Source: Micromonospora noduli (GTDB lineage: Bacteria; Actinomycetota; Actinomycetes; Mycobacteriales; Micromonosporaceae). Taken from it: a stretch of 64,000 nt of DNA. The position numbers and the translations under genes are program-made. Below are positions 1 to 7,957 of the stretch, piece by piece. Within the stretch, counting starts at the first letter, position 1, and every line of letters begins with the position of its first letter. The DNA lies in assembly GCF_003264365.1 (NCBI RefSeq), contig NZ_PYAK01000012.1:103933-167932 (forward strand). The letters are read 5' to 3'. The notes beneath the pieces are model-generated. The model worked only from the letters and a program-made list of their open reading frames with translations. It did not search any database and was not told the DNA's origin.

Positions 1-355
1 AGCCCAGCGCGTGCAGGCGCGCGTCGTCGATGCCGAAGTGGTGGGCGATCTCGTGCACCACTGTCACCGCCACCTCGTCGATGACGTCCTCGTCGTTGTC
101 GCAGATCCGAAGGATCGGACGGCGGTAGATGAAGATCCGGTCGGGTAGCACGCCGGCATAGTCCCAACCGCGCTCGGTGAGCGCATACCCCTCGTAGAGG
201 CCGAGCAGGTCGACCTCTCCCGGTGGCGGGTCGTCCTCGACCAGGATCACCACGTTGTTCATCAGGCCGAGAAGTTCTTCGGGCACCTCGTCGAGGGCTT
301 CGCCGACCAACTCCTCGAAGCGCTCACGGCTCATCTCCACCGGCACCTCGCCCAT
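1..355 (-). CDS. metallopeptidase family protein (zincin-like, 3' end cut by window edge)
   Basis: The protein opens with MGEVPVEMSRERFEELVGEAL and contains VVHEIAHHFGIDD, an HExxH zinc-binding motif followed by a downstream Asp, as in the small cytoplasmic zincin-like metallopeptidase family (Pfam Zincin_1). The ATG at 355 is the only sensible start. About 118 codons are visible; relatives end shortly after the zinc motif, so probably only a few codons are missing at the left edge. The substrate is unknown for this family. It stands alone, and no operon partner is visible within the window. Confidence 0.85.
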   Translation of the reverse strand, partial: MGEVPVEMSRERFEELVGEALDEVPEELLGLMNNVVILVEDDPPPGEVDLLGLYEGYALTERGWDYAGVLPDRIFIYRRPILRICDNDEDVIDEVAVTVVHEIAHHFGIDDARLHALG

Positions 356-489
356 TGTGCCCGACGCGGGGGCACGCGGCCCGGTCCTGCTGGACGACCA
401 TGGCCGTCATCCGCACATGCACGGAAGAAGCGACCACCCGGGACCGGGCGGAGGCTCCTTCCGTGGACGTACGGTGTGGTCCGGCTAGC

Positions 490-921
490 TCAGGCAGCCA
501 GACGGGCGTTGAGGGTGATCTCGGCACCCGGCGAGAGCAGGCGGGAGATCGGGCAGTTGGCCTTGGCGGCCTCGGCGAGCTTCTGGAACTCCGCGTCGTC
601 GATCCCCGGGACCTGGCCGACCGTCTCAAGGTCGATCCGGGTCACGGTCATGCCGGCGTCGGTCTTGTCCAGGTGCACCTTGGCGGTGGTCTCGACCGAG
701 GTGGCCGTCGAGCCCGCGTCGGCAAGCGCCTTGGAGAACGCCATCGAGAAGCAGCCGGCGTGCGCGGCGGCGATCAGCTCCTCGGGGTTGGTGCCCTCAC
801 CCTCCTCGAAGCGCGACTTGAAGGAGTAGTTGCCGGACAGGCCGCCCTTACCGGTGCGGACGGTGCCCGCGCCCTCGGTGAGATTGCCCTGCCATTGTGC
901 TGAAGCGGTACGGATAGGCAT
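490..921 (-). CDS. OsmC family peroxiredoxin
   Basis: This 143-residue protein matches the OsmC/Ohr-like family, thiol peroxidases that reduce organic hydroperoxides in the cytoplasm. Visible marks are the N-terminal half with GKGGLSGNYSF, the conserved EELIAAAHAGCFSMA segment carrying the peroxidatic Cys, and a second Cys in KANCPISRLL near residue 128. The frame stays open upstream to 1071, but the ATG at 921 (MPIRTASAQW) gives the usual family length, and the added part looks non-coding. It lies divergent to the membrane protein at 1053. Confidence 0.9.
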   Translation of the reverse strand: MPIRTASAQWQGNLTEGAGTVRTGKGGLSGNYSFKSRFEEGEGTNPEELIAAAHAGCFSMAFSKALADAGSTATSVETTAKVHLDKTDAGMTVTRIDLETVGQVPGIDDAEFQKLAEAAKANCPISRLLSPGAEITLNARLAA

Positions 922-1052
922 GGGGCAAACGCTAGCGGAAAGGCGACCGCCGAGCGACAGACCGGCGCGCTCGCCAGCCCTGCGATCCCGGTCACCACCA
1001 GCTTGCTGTGCCATGATGCGACACAGGTCCGTGACCGGCGGAAGGGTGGCCG

Positions 1053-1793
1053 ATGTCCGAGGAGCTTCCAATCCCGCGGCAGGGCGACCGATCCGAGGCC
1101 CCGGCGGTGATCGAGTGGGGTGCCGACGAGCGTGCCCCGCGACGCCGCTTCGCCTTGTCCCTGGCCGATCTCGCGCAGGATCCTCGGCTGCCCCTGCTGC
1201 TCGCCGGTCTGGGCGCGGTGGCCGCTGTCGCCTCGCTCGTCGGTGAGTGGCTGGTGATGAGCCTGCCGAACGGCGGGCCCGAGGGGAACGCGACGTTCGA
1301 GGTGCCCGCCGGGGTGTCCGAGGTCGGTGGCTTCGGGGTCGGCTACCTGGTCGGGCTTCTCGCCCTCGTCTGCGCCGTGGCGCTGACGTTGCGCGGCACG
1401 GCGGCCGTGCGGCCGAACGCCCGGCTGGCCGGCCTCACCCTGGCCGGTGCCCTGCTGGTGCTGCTGGTGGCCGCCACTGCCGGCCTCGACAACCCTGGTC
1501 AGCGAAACTTCTTCTACTCGCTTGAGGACGGCTTTCACATCGAGTACGGCCGTGGGCTGGTGATGGCCTTCGTCGCCTGTGTGCTGTTCGCGGCCGCCCT
1601 GCGGCTGACCCCCGCCACGCCTTCCGGCGTGTTCGCCGGGCCACCAGATGATGACCGGCCCGGCGACGCGCCAGCACCACGGCCCTGGCGCCGGCGCCGG
1701 GACCCCGACCCGATCGAGGACGGCCTCCCCGCCCCAGCCGACCTCACGGTCACCCCCGCCGCCCCCTTCGCCCGCCCCGACCCCCAGCCCTGA
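1053..1793 (+). CDS. hypothetical four-helix membrane protein
   Basis: I do not recognise a named family. The protein has a charged N-terminal tail of about 45 residues, then four hydrophobic segments (roughly residues 48-70, 94-115, 125-146 and 168-188) and a Pro/Arg/Asp-rich cytoplasmic tail of about 50 residues. Start ATG 1053 is chosen because the charged N-terminus and the GC3 pattern continue to it. It is followed by an inverted-repeat element at 1827-1893. It may be a lineage-specific Micromonosporaceae membrane protein. Confidence 0.7.
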   Translation: MSEELPIPRQGDRSEAPAVIEWGADERAPRRRFALSLADLAQDPRLPLLLAGLGAVAAVASLVGEWLVMSLPNGGPEGNATFEVPAGVSEVGGFGVGYLVGLLALVCAVALTLRGTAAVRPNARLAGLTLAGALLVLLVAATAGLDNPGQRNFFYSLEDGFHIEYGRGLVMAFVACVLFAAALRLTPATPSGVFAGPPDDDRPGDAPAPRPWRRRRDPDPIEDGLPAPADLTVTPAAPFARPDPQP

Positions 1794-1826
1794 CTCCCAC
1801 CCACCCTCGCCACCCCTCGCGTCGCC

Positions 1827-1893
1827 GATCTTGCAATCGCTGTCCGGACAAAGGGTGCGTAACACGCGAATCAGCAATCGAGAGTGCAAGATC
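1827..1893. repeat. intergenic inverted-repeat element, GATCTTGCA type
   Basis: GATCTTGCA at 1827-1835 is mirrored by TGCAAGATC at 1885-1893, with about 49 bases between. The same arms occur at 21671-21743. It lies between two plus-strand genes and could fold into a hairpin that ends transcription of the membrane-protein gene. It resembles REP-like dispersed palindromes. Confidence 0.65.
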
Positions 1894-2072
1894 GCGCGGG
1901 GAGTGGGATAGCGCGGGGCGGTCATCTGGCGGGTGCCCGGGGTTGGCGTCCGATTCGCCTGGAAGCCATGGATGCGACCGGTTCCGCGAGGTACGGTTGC
2001 TGCCCGCCGTCACGCCGGGCCTTGGTTTCCTTGGCCACGGCAGGTGCGACGGCGGCGGGCGAAGGAGGAACG

Positions 2073-2894
2073 ATGACCCGCCCGGGACTGCCCAAGTTGA
2101 TCGCGACCGACCTCGACGGGACGCTGGTCCGCAGCGATGACACCGTCTCCGCGTACACCCATGGGGTGCTCGACCGGGTGCGTGCCGCCGGAATTCCGGT
2201 GGTCGGCGCTACCGGCCGCGGCCCTCGGCTGACCGAGTTGACCCGCAACGACATCCGCGCCGCCGACTTCCTGGTGATGGCCGGCGGCGGACGGGTGGTC
2301 GACCAGAGCGACCCGAGCGGCCCGGTGGTGCTCCGCGACGAGCGGCTGCCCGCCGAGGTGCTGGCCCGGCTCCTCGCCGACCTGGAGGCGGAGGTCGGCC
2401 CACTGACCGTGATGGTCGAGGCGTCCGACGAGCACGACGCCCCGCTGTGGGGCGACTACCACGAGAGCTGGCCCTACCAGGACCGCTTCGAGGCGCGCAC
2501 TCGCGACGAGTGCCTCGCCTGCGACGTGATCAAGGCGTTCGCCCGGACCGCCGACCACCACGTGGACGAACTGTTGGCGGTGGCCCGCCGGATCGTCTCG
2601 CCGCAGGTCGCGACGCTCACCCAGGCCGGTCTCGGCTTCATCGAGATCTGCCCGCCCGGCGCGGACAAGGCGACCGGGCTGACCGTGGTGGCGCAGACCC
2701 TCGGGGTCGACCCGGCCGATGTGCTGGTCTTCGGTGACATGCCCAACGACCTGCCGATGTTCGAGTGGGCCGGTTGGTCGCGGGTGGCCGTGGCCAACGC
2801 ACACCCCGCGCTGCGTGCCGCCGCCGACGAGGTGACCTTGCGCAACGACGACGACGGGGTGGCGGTGTATCTGGACCGGCTACTGTCCCGGTAA
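2073..2894 (+). CDS. HAD superfamily hydrolase, Cof type
   Basis: A 273-residue cytoplasmic phosphatase of the HAD Cof/YbiV class. Motif I is DLDGTLV (nucleophile Asp plus general acid Asp) near residue 12, motif II is the Thr of GATGRGPRLTEL, Lys appears in PPGADKATGL, and motif IV is FGDMPNDLPMF. The frame is open from 1884, but ATG 2073 is preceded by GAAGGAGGAA, a strong ribosome binding site, and places motif I at the usual N-terminal position. The substrate, probably a sugar phosphate or similar, cannot be told. Its stop overlaps the start of a paralogue by one base, so the two are likely translated together. Confidence 0.9.
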   Translation: MTRPGLPKLIATDLDGTLVRSDDTVSAYTHGVLDRVRAAGIPVVGATGRGPRLTELTRNDIRAADFLVMAGGGRVVDQSDPSGPVVLRDERLPAEVLARLLADLEAEVGPLTVMVEASDEHDAPLWGDYHESWPYQDRFEARTRDECLACDVIKAFARTADHHVDELLAVARRIVSPQVATLTQAGLGFIEICPPGADKATGLTVVAQTLGVDPADVLVFGDMPNDLPMFEWAGWSRVAVANAHPALRAAADEVTLRNDDDGVAVYLDRLLSR

Positions 2895-3706
2895 TGGGAG
2901 ACACACCCCGCCTCATTGCCACCGACATCGACGGCACGCTGATCCGCGACGACCACACCGTCAGCCCACGCACCGCTGACCTGCTCGCGCGGATCTCCGC
3001 GCGAGGCACGCCGGTCGTCCTGGTCACCGGCCGTCCGGTCCGCTGGCTCAAGATGGTGTACGACCAGCTCGCCCGACCGCTGCCGGCGGTCTGCGCCAAC
3101 GGCGCCGTGGTCTACGACCCGTTCTCCGACGAGGTGGTGCGGGCTGACCCGCTCGCCCCGCACCACCTGGCCGAGGTGGCCCGGAGGCTACGGGCCGAGG
3201 TGCCCGGCATCAGCTTCGCCGTGGAGATCCTGGACAGCCGGGAGATGCGGCACGAGGCGCACTACCCGCTGCGCTGGGACGCCGATGCCAACGGCATCCG
3301 GCCAATCGAGACGCCGGAGGAGTTGCTCTCGGTCCCGGCGGTGAAGCTCCTCGCCCGAGCCGGCGAGCAGGACCCGGATGCCTTCGCCGAGCTGATCGCC
3401 ACGGCGGTGGCGGGGTTGGCCGAGGCCACGCACTCGTCGTCCTCCGGGCTGGTGGAGATCTCGGCGGCGGGGGTGACCAAGGCGGCGGGGCTGGCCTGGT
3501 ACTGCGACCAGCTCGGGGTGGCCGCGGCGGACGTGCTGGCCTTCGGAGACATGCCCAACGACGTGCCGATGCTGACCTGGGCCGGGCGTGGTGTGGCGGT
3601 GGCCAACGCGCACCGCGCCGTCCTGGCGGTCGCCGACGACGTGACGACGGCGAACACCGAGGACGGCGTGGCGGCGTACCTGGAAAAGATCTTCGGGGTG
3701 GACTGA
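2894..3706 (+). CDS. HAD superfamily hydrolase, Cof type (second copy)
   Basis: This 270-residue protein is a paralogue of the preceding gene. It has DIDGTLIRDDHT as motif I, VTGRPVRWL as motif II, a Lys in GVTKAAGLAW, and FGDMPNDVPML as motif IV. ATG 2894 shares one base with the upstream TAA, giving translational coupling. The tandem pair probably arose by duplication, and the cap regions differ enough to expect different substrates. The family dephosphorylates small phosphorylated metabolites; no specific substrate is inferred here. Confidence 0.9.
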   Translation: MGDTPRLIATDIDGTLIRDDHTVSPRTADLLARISARGTPVVLVTGRPVRWLKMVYDQLARPLPAVCANGAVVYDPFSDEVVRADPLAPHHLAEVARRLRAEVPGISFAVEILDSREMRHEAHYPLRWDADANGIRPIETPEELLSVPAVKLLARAGEQDPDAFAELIATAVAGLAEATHSSSSGLVEISAAGVTKAAGLAWYCDQLGVAAADVLAFGDMPNDVPMLTWAGRGVAVANAHRAVLAVADDVTTANTEDGVAAYLEKIFGVD

Positions 3707-3708
3707 GG

Positions 3709-4302
3709 TCAGAGGTACTGACCGGTGTTGTGACCCTCGCCGCCGCCCGGCTGGCCGATGCCCGGCATCCCGGGGACGACCCCACCGGGGCCGCTGGGCA
3801 GCGCCTGCCGGCCGCCGCGCATCTGCTCCAGCTGCACCCGGGCGGCCATCTGCTGGGCCACCAGGGCCGCCTGGATACCGTGGAACAGGCCCTCCAGCCA
3901 GCCGACGAGCTGGGCGTGCGCGATCCGCAGCTCGCCCTCGCTGGGGGCCTTGTCCTCGGCGAAGGGCAGCGAGATGCGCTCCAACTCGTCGCGCAGCTCG
4001 GGGGCGAGGCCCTCCTTGAGCTCGACGATCGACCGCTCGTGGATCTCGCGCATCCGGCTGCGGCTGGCGTCGTCGAGAGGTGCGGCCTTCACCTCCTCCA
4101 GCAACTGCTTGATCATGCTGCCGATCCGCATCACCTTGGCCGGCTGTTCGACCAGGCGGGTCGGGTCCTCGCCCTGGCCCTCGTCGGTCTGCATCGTGCC
4201 GATCGGCCGGCCGTCCGGGCCAACCACCACCACTGTGCCGGAGTGGCCGGAGTCGTCGGGGCCGGGCTCGTCGTTCTGTCCAGCGGAGCGCGCTTCGGTC
4301 AT
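3709..4302 (-). CDS. bpa: bacterial proteasome activator Bpa (PafE)
   Basis: The 197-residue sequence matches the actinobacterial proteasome activator Bpa/PafE. It has a disordered acidic N-terminus, a helical core (about residues 65-165, including IGSMIKQLLEEVK and ELRIAHAQLVGWLEGLFHGI), a Gly/Pro-rich tail and the C-terminal GQYL. The family forms an ATP-independent ring that docks its C-terminal tail into the 20S core particle and opens the gate for unfolded substrates. GQYL is the docking motif. The start is taken at MTEARSAG (4302); ATG 4311 and 4335 in the same frame are alternatives. It points to a Pup-proteasome system elsewhere in the genome. Confidence 0.92.
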   Translation of the reverse strand: MTEARSAGQNDEPGPDDSGHSGTVVVVGPDGRPIGTMQTDEGQGEDPTRLVEQPAKVMRIGSMIKQLLEEVKAAPLDDASRSRMREIHERSIVELKEGLAPELRDELERISLPFAEDKAPSEGELRIAHAQLVGWLEGLFHGIQAALVAQQMAARVQLEQMRGGRQALPSGPGGVVPGMPGIGQPGGGEGHNTGQYL

Positions 4303-4395
4303 GGGGACCATCTTTACCCAGCGGGCGCGAACCATGCCGGCCGGGACCGACTACCGGGGCCGAACCACCCGGGCGGGGCGCGCTACCGTCGCGCC

Positions 4396-5193
4396 ATGCC
4401 TGTCGACCCGCGCGCCGTGTTGACCCGGCCCGCACCGGAGCCCGACCGGACCGTGGCGTACGGGGACCACCCGGATCAAGTGGCCGATCTGCGCCTCCCG
4501 GCCGGAACCGGGCCGGCCCGGCCGCTGGTCGTCGTCCTGCACGGCGGCTTCTGGCGGGCCGAGTACGACCGGCGGCACACCGGTCCGCTGGCCGCGGCGC
4601 TCGCCGCTGACGGCTACCCGGTGGCGCAGCTGGAATACCGCCGCACCGGGCAGCCCGGAGGTGGCTGGCCGGGCACCCTGACCGACGTACTGACCGGGGT
4701 GGCCGAGCTGCCGGCGCTGGCGGCCGAGGCGCTGCCCGGCAGGGTGAGCCTGGCCCCGCCGATCCTGGTGGGGCACTCCGCCGGCGGCCACCTGGCGCTG
4801 TACGTGGCGGCCACCGCCCCGGCGACGGTGAGCGGAGTGCTCGCCCTGGCCCCGGTGGCCGATCTGGGCGAGGCGTACCGGCGGGATCTGGACTCGGGCG
4901 CGGTCGCCGCGCTGCTCGGCGGCGGACCGGCGGAGGTCCCGGACCGGTACGCGAGCGCGGATCCACGGATGTTGGTACCGATACGAACACGGATAGTAGT
5001 TGTTCATGGCTCTGACGATCATCAGGTCCCGGTGGAGATGAGCCGGGATTTCGTCGCGGAGGCGCGTGCCACAGGTTCCGATATTTCCCTTGTTGAACTG
5101 CCCGGATGCGAGCATTTCGGGCTGATCGACCCGGAGGCCGTCGCCTGGCCTCAGGTCCTCGTCGTGTTGCGGTCCCTGCACGATGATCACTAG
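4396..5193 (+). CDS. alpha/beta hydrolase, kynurenine-formamidase-like
   Basis: A 265-residue cytoplasmic alpha/beta hydrolase. HGGFWRAEYDR is the oxyanion-hole loop, GHSAGGHLAL the nucleophile elbow, and HGSDDHQVP and ELPGCEHF supply the catalytic Asp and His. HGGFWRxxYDR and the overall length resemble arylformamidase-type esterases, but no kynurenine gene is nearby, so the substrate is open. ATG 4396 is chosen over the long upstream open frame, which is antisense to bpa. Codons between about 4975 and 5110 are unusually AT-rich for this genome (ATA, GTA, GTT, TCT). Confidence 0.85.
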   Translation: MPVDPRAVLTRPAPEPDRTVAYGDHPDQVADLRLPAGTGPARPLVVVLHGGFWRAEYDRRHTGPLAAALAADGYPVAQLEYRRTGQPGGGWPGTLTDVLTGVAELPALAAEALPGRVSLAPPILVGHSAGGHLALYVAATAPATVSGVLALAPVADLGEAYRRDLDSGAVAALLGGGPAEVPDRYASADPRMLVPIRTRIVVVHGSDDHQVPVEMSRDFVAEARATGSDISLVELPGCEHFGLIDPEAVAWPQVLVVLRSLHDDH

Positions 5194-5273
5194 CCATTGA
5201 CGCAGCGTCGCGGACCAGGTAGAACGCCGGTGGGGCTGTGTTCGGCCCTGCAACGCTCCTTGGAAGGAACTCG

Positions 5274-6461
5274 GTGTCGCAGATGAATCGCAGGCGGGCG
5301 CTCCAACTGTTGGCCGCGCTCGGTACCACCGGGTTCGTCGCCGCGTGTGGCTCAGACGGTGACGCCGAGTCGACCGCCGACCGGGGCCCGATCAAGATCG
5401 GTTTGATCACGCCGCAGGCCGGTGGTTTCAAGAGCATCGGCGACGACATCACCAACGGCTTCCAGCTCTTCCTCGACCTGCACGACCAGCGGCTCGGCGG
5501 CCACCCCGTGGAGTTGCTGACCGCCGATGAGGGCGACACCGCGAAGACGGGCAAGGCTGCCGTCGAGGGCCTGCTCAAGCAGGGCGTGCTGGCACTCACC
5601 GGCGTGGTCAACTCGGCGGTGATGGTCGGTATCCGGGACACCGTGGAGCAGGCCCGGGTCCCGCTGATCGGCTCCAACGCCTCACCGAGCAGTCTGCAGA
5701 GCGTCTTCTACATCTGGCGGACCTCGTACGTGCTCGACGAGGCCGGTCGGGCGCTGGGCCGCTACCTGCGCGACCAACTGCCGGCGAACGGCCGCATCGC
5801 GATCATCATGCCGGAGAACGTCGGCAGCCCGGACGTGGTCCGCGGCTTCCGGCAGGAGTTCGGCGCGACCGACCCGCGGATCGGCGACCCGGTGACCTAC
5901 ACCAACGCCACCTCCAACCCCGGCAAGACGACGTACGCCTCGGACATCACGAAGGCGCTGGCCAAGAAGCCCACAGCGGTCTTCTGCTTCTTCGCCGGAG
6001 CTGCGGCGGTGGAGTTCATCAAGCAACTGCGTGAGAAGTTCGCCGGGCCGATCTACGCACCCGGCTTCCTCACCGAGGGCGCCGTGCTGGAGAACCTGAA
6101 GGACAACGCGCTGGGCATCCAGACCGCGTTGAACTACTCGGCCGACCTGAACAACACGTCGAACCGGGTCTTCGCCTCGGCGTACCGCAAGAAGTACCAG
6201 GTCACCCCCACCACGTACGCGATGGCGTCGTACGACGCGGCGCAGGTGCTCGACCAGGCCATCCAGCTGACCGGTGGAAAGCCGACGCCGCAGCAGGTCA
6301 ACCTGGCCCTGGGCAAGATCGGCCAGATCGACAGCCCGCGCGGCATCTGGCAGTTCAACCAGCCGCGTACCCCGCAGCAGAAGTGGTACCTGCGCGAGGT
6401 GCAGCGCGACGGTCAGGTCATGTCGAACGTGCTGATCAACGAGCTGGCCACGCTGGGCTGA
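5274..6461 (+). CDS. ABC transporter substrate-binding lipoprotein (Leu/Ile/Val-binding type)
   Basis: The 395-residue protein has an N-terminal signal with NRRRALQLLAALG and a VAAC lipobox, so it is a membrane-anchored, possibly Tat-exported, lipoprotein. The body is a type I periplasmic-binding fold (Peripla_BP_6): KIGLITPQAGGFKSIGDD at the start, LIGSNASP in the hinge region and YAMASYDAAQVL near the end. The family binds branched-chain amino acids, amides or urea for LivFGHM-type importers. No permease or ATPase is adjacent, so it is an orphan receptor or serves a remote transporter. GTG 5274 follows GGAAGGA. A strong terminator lies just downstream. Confidence 0.88.
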   Translation: MSQMNRRRALQLLAALGTTGFVAACGSDGDAESTADRGPIKIGLITPQAGGFKSIGDDITNGFQLFLDLHDQRLGGHPVELLTADEGDTAKTGKAAVEGLLKQGVLALTGVVNSAVMVGIRDTVEQARVPLIGSNASPSSLQSVFYIWRTSYVLDEAGRALGRYLRDQLPANGRIAIIMPENVGSPDVVRGFRQEFGATDPRIGDPVTYTNATSNPGKTTYASDITKALAKKPTAVFCFFAGAAAVEFIKQLREKFAGPIYAPGFLTEGAVLENLKDNALGIQTALNYSADLNNTSNRVFASAYRKKYQVTPTTYAMASYDAAQVLDQAIQLTGGKPTPQQVNLALGKIGQIDSPRGIWQFNQPRTPQQKWYLREVQRDGQVMSNVLINELATLG

Positions 6462-6480
6462 CGCCCACCCGGAGCACGAT

Positions 6481-6515
6481 TCGGGGCCGGTCTCCCAGTG
6501 GGAGGCCGGCCCCGA
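6481..6515. terminator. bidirectional hairpin terminator
   Basis: TCGGGGCCGG (6481-6490) pairs with CCGGCCCCGA (6506-6515), and CTCCC (6492-6496) with GGGAG (6500-6504), leaving a three-base loop. It sits between two convergent genes. Confidence 0.8.
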
Positions 6516-6527
6516 GACGTTCGCGGG

Positions 6528-7358
6528 TCAGTGCCGCAGCTCGGCGATGCAGCACTTCACGCTGCCGCCGCCCTTCTTCAGCTCGGCCAGCTCGACGGGG
6601 ACCGGGGTGTATCCGGCCGCCTTGAGCTTGCCGGCCAGGCGGGTGGCCTCGCTGTTGAGCACCACGTTCGCGCCGTCGCTGACCAGGTTGAGCCCGAAGG
6701 CCATCGCGTCCTCGTCGTCAGCGATCACCGCGTCCGGGAAGAGCTGGGTGAGCACCCGCTGACTGGCCGCCGAGAACGCACCCGGGAAGTAGACGACGTT
6801 CGTGTCGTCGATGGCCGCGAGCGCCACGTCCAGGTGGTAGAAGCGGGGATCGATCAGGCGCAGCGACACCACCGGACGACCCAGCGCCTCCTGCGCCTCC
6901 GCGTGCGCGGGGATCTCGGTACGGAAGCCGTGCCCGGCCAGGATGAGCCCCCCGTGCGCCTCCGGCACGTACGCGAAGTCGCCCTCACCCTCGTTGGTCT
7001 CGCTGGGTGCGATGAACCGCCAACCCTGCGCCTCGTAGAAGGCGTGGTGGGCGGCGGCCTCGGCGGCCCGCTGTTCGTGCTTGAACCGGGCGCCGTAGAC
7101 GGTGCCGTCCACGACGAAGCCGCCGTTGGCGGCGTAGACCATGTCGGGCAGGCCCTGCTCGGCGGTGAGCAGGTGCACCTCGTGGCCGAGGCCGACAAGC
7201 GTCTCGCGCAGCCGGTCCCACTGCTTGACGGCCAGGTCCCGGTCGACCGGGGTGGTCACGTCCATCCACGGGTTGATCGCGTACTCGACCGCGAAGTACT
7301 CCGGCGAGCACATGAGATATGTCCGCTTTCGCGGGAAACGCTGCTGGTTCACGGTCAC
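6528..7358 (-). CDS. ddaH: dimethylargininase (N-dimethylarginine dimethylaminohydrolase)
   Basis: The 276-residue protein matches the amidinotransferase-fold DDAH family, which hydrolyses dimethylarginine, or arginine-like substrates, to citrulline and amine. Visible marks are RKRTYLMCSPEYF near the N-terminus, the acidic site in NEGEGDFAY, FYHLDVAL with the catalytic His, and GGGSVKCCIAEL at the C-terminus with the nucleophile Cys. GTG 7358 (VTVNQQRFPRKR) is chosen because relatives begin close to the RKRTY motif; the longer frame to 7394 adds a non-homologous stretch. It is divergent from an Lrp-type regulator, the usual partner in actinomycetes. Confidence 0.88.
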   Translation of the reverse strand: MTVNQQRFPRKRTYLMCSPEYFAVEYAINPWMDVTTPVDRDLAVKQWDRLRETLVGLGHEVHLLTAEQGLPDMVYAANGGFVVDGTVYGARFKHEQRAAEAAAHHAFYEAQGWRFIAPSETNEGEGDFAYVPEAHGGLILAGHGFRTEIPAHAEAQEALGRPVVSLRLIDPRFYHLDVALAAIDDTNVVYFPGAFSAASQRVLTQLFPDAVIADDEDAMAFGLNLVSDGANVVLNSEATRLAGKLKAAGYTPVPVELAELKKGGGSVKCCIAELRH

Positions 7359-7420
7359 CAAGAGTAGGTACCGTAGAACTTTGAAAACAGCCACAAGCGT
7401 TGCTTCCCAGAGGCGGAACG
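7359..7420. promoter_or_regulatory. divergent promoter region between ddaH and lrp-type gene
   Basis: Sixty bases separate the two divergent starts. The stretch is AT-richer than the flanks (CTTTGAAAACAGCCACAAG around 7379-7397) and holds the palindrome GGTACC. A binding site for the adjacent regulator is expected here, but no clear consensus could be assigned. Confidence 0.4.
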
Positions 7421-7885
7421 TTGCAGATAGACGCGGTAGACCAGCGGATCATTGCGTTACTCGTCGCGGACGCCCGTGCGTCCTACGCCGACATCGGTGC
7501 CCGGGTGTCACTCTCCGCCCCAGCGGTCAAGCGTCGCGTCGACCGGCTGCGCGCCACCGGCGTCATCAGGGGATTCACGGCCGTCGTTGACCCGGCCGCC
7601 GTCGGCTGGACCACTGAGGCCTTCGTCGAGTTGTTCTGCGCCGGCCGGACCACCCCGGCGCAGATCGGCGTCGCCGCCCGCCGACACCCCGAGGTGGTCG
7701 GCGCGTACACCGTCTCCGGGGAGGCGGACGCGCTCGTGCACCTGCGCGCCGCCGACATCGCCCACCTGGAGGCGGCCCTGGAGCGGCTGCGTGCCGAGTC
7801 CTTCGTGACCTCCACCCGCAGCACCATCGTGCTCTCCCGGCTGGTCGAATCGCCCGGCGTCGGCCCGTCCGCCGGCACCTCTTGA
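7421..7885 (+). CDS. Lrp/AsnC family transcriptional regulator
   Basis: The 154-residue protein has an N-terminal helix-turn-helix (DAVDQRIIALLVADARASYADI...SAPAVKRRVDRL, residues about 4-47) and a C-terminal RAM/AsnC ligand domain ending near residue 140. Such regulators are amino-acid-responsive and usually act on the neighbouring gene, here the dimethylargininase. TTG 7421 is preceded by GAGGCGG at good spacing and starts right before the conserved IDAVDQRI; a TTG at 7400 would be an alternative. Confidence 0.88.
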   Translation: MQIDAVDQRIIALLVADARASYADIGARVSLSAPAVKRRVDRLRATGVIRGFTAVVDPAAVGWTTEAFVELFCAGRTTPAQIGVAARRHPEVVGAYTVSGEADALVHLRAADIAHLEAALERLRAESFVTSTRSTIVLSRLVESPGVGPSAGTS

Positions 7886-7957
7886 CCTCAACCCAGGTTG
7901 AGGAGATGGACTGACCCCGAGTGGGCGAGACAGCCCATCGGGGCCGAGGGGACTGTC

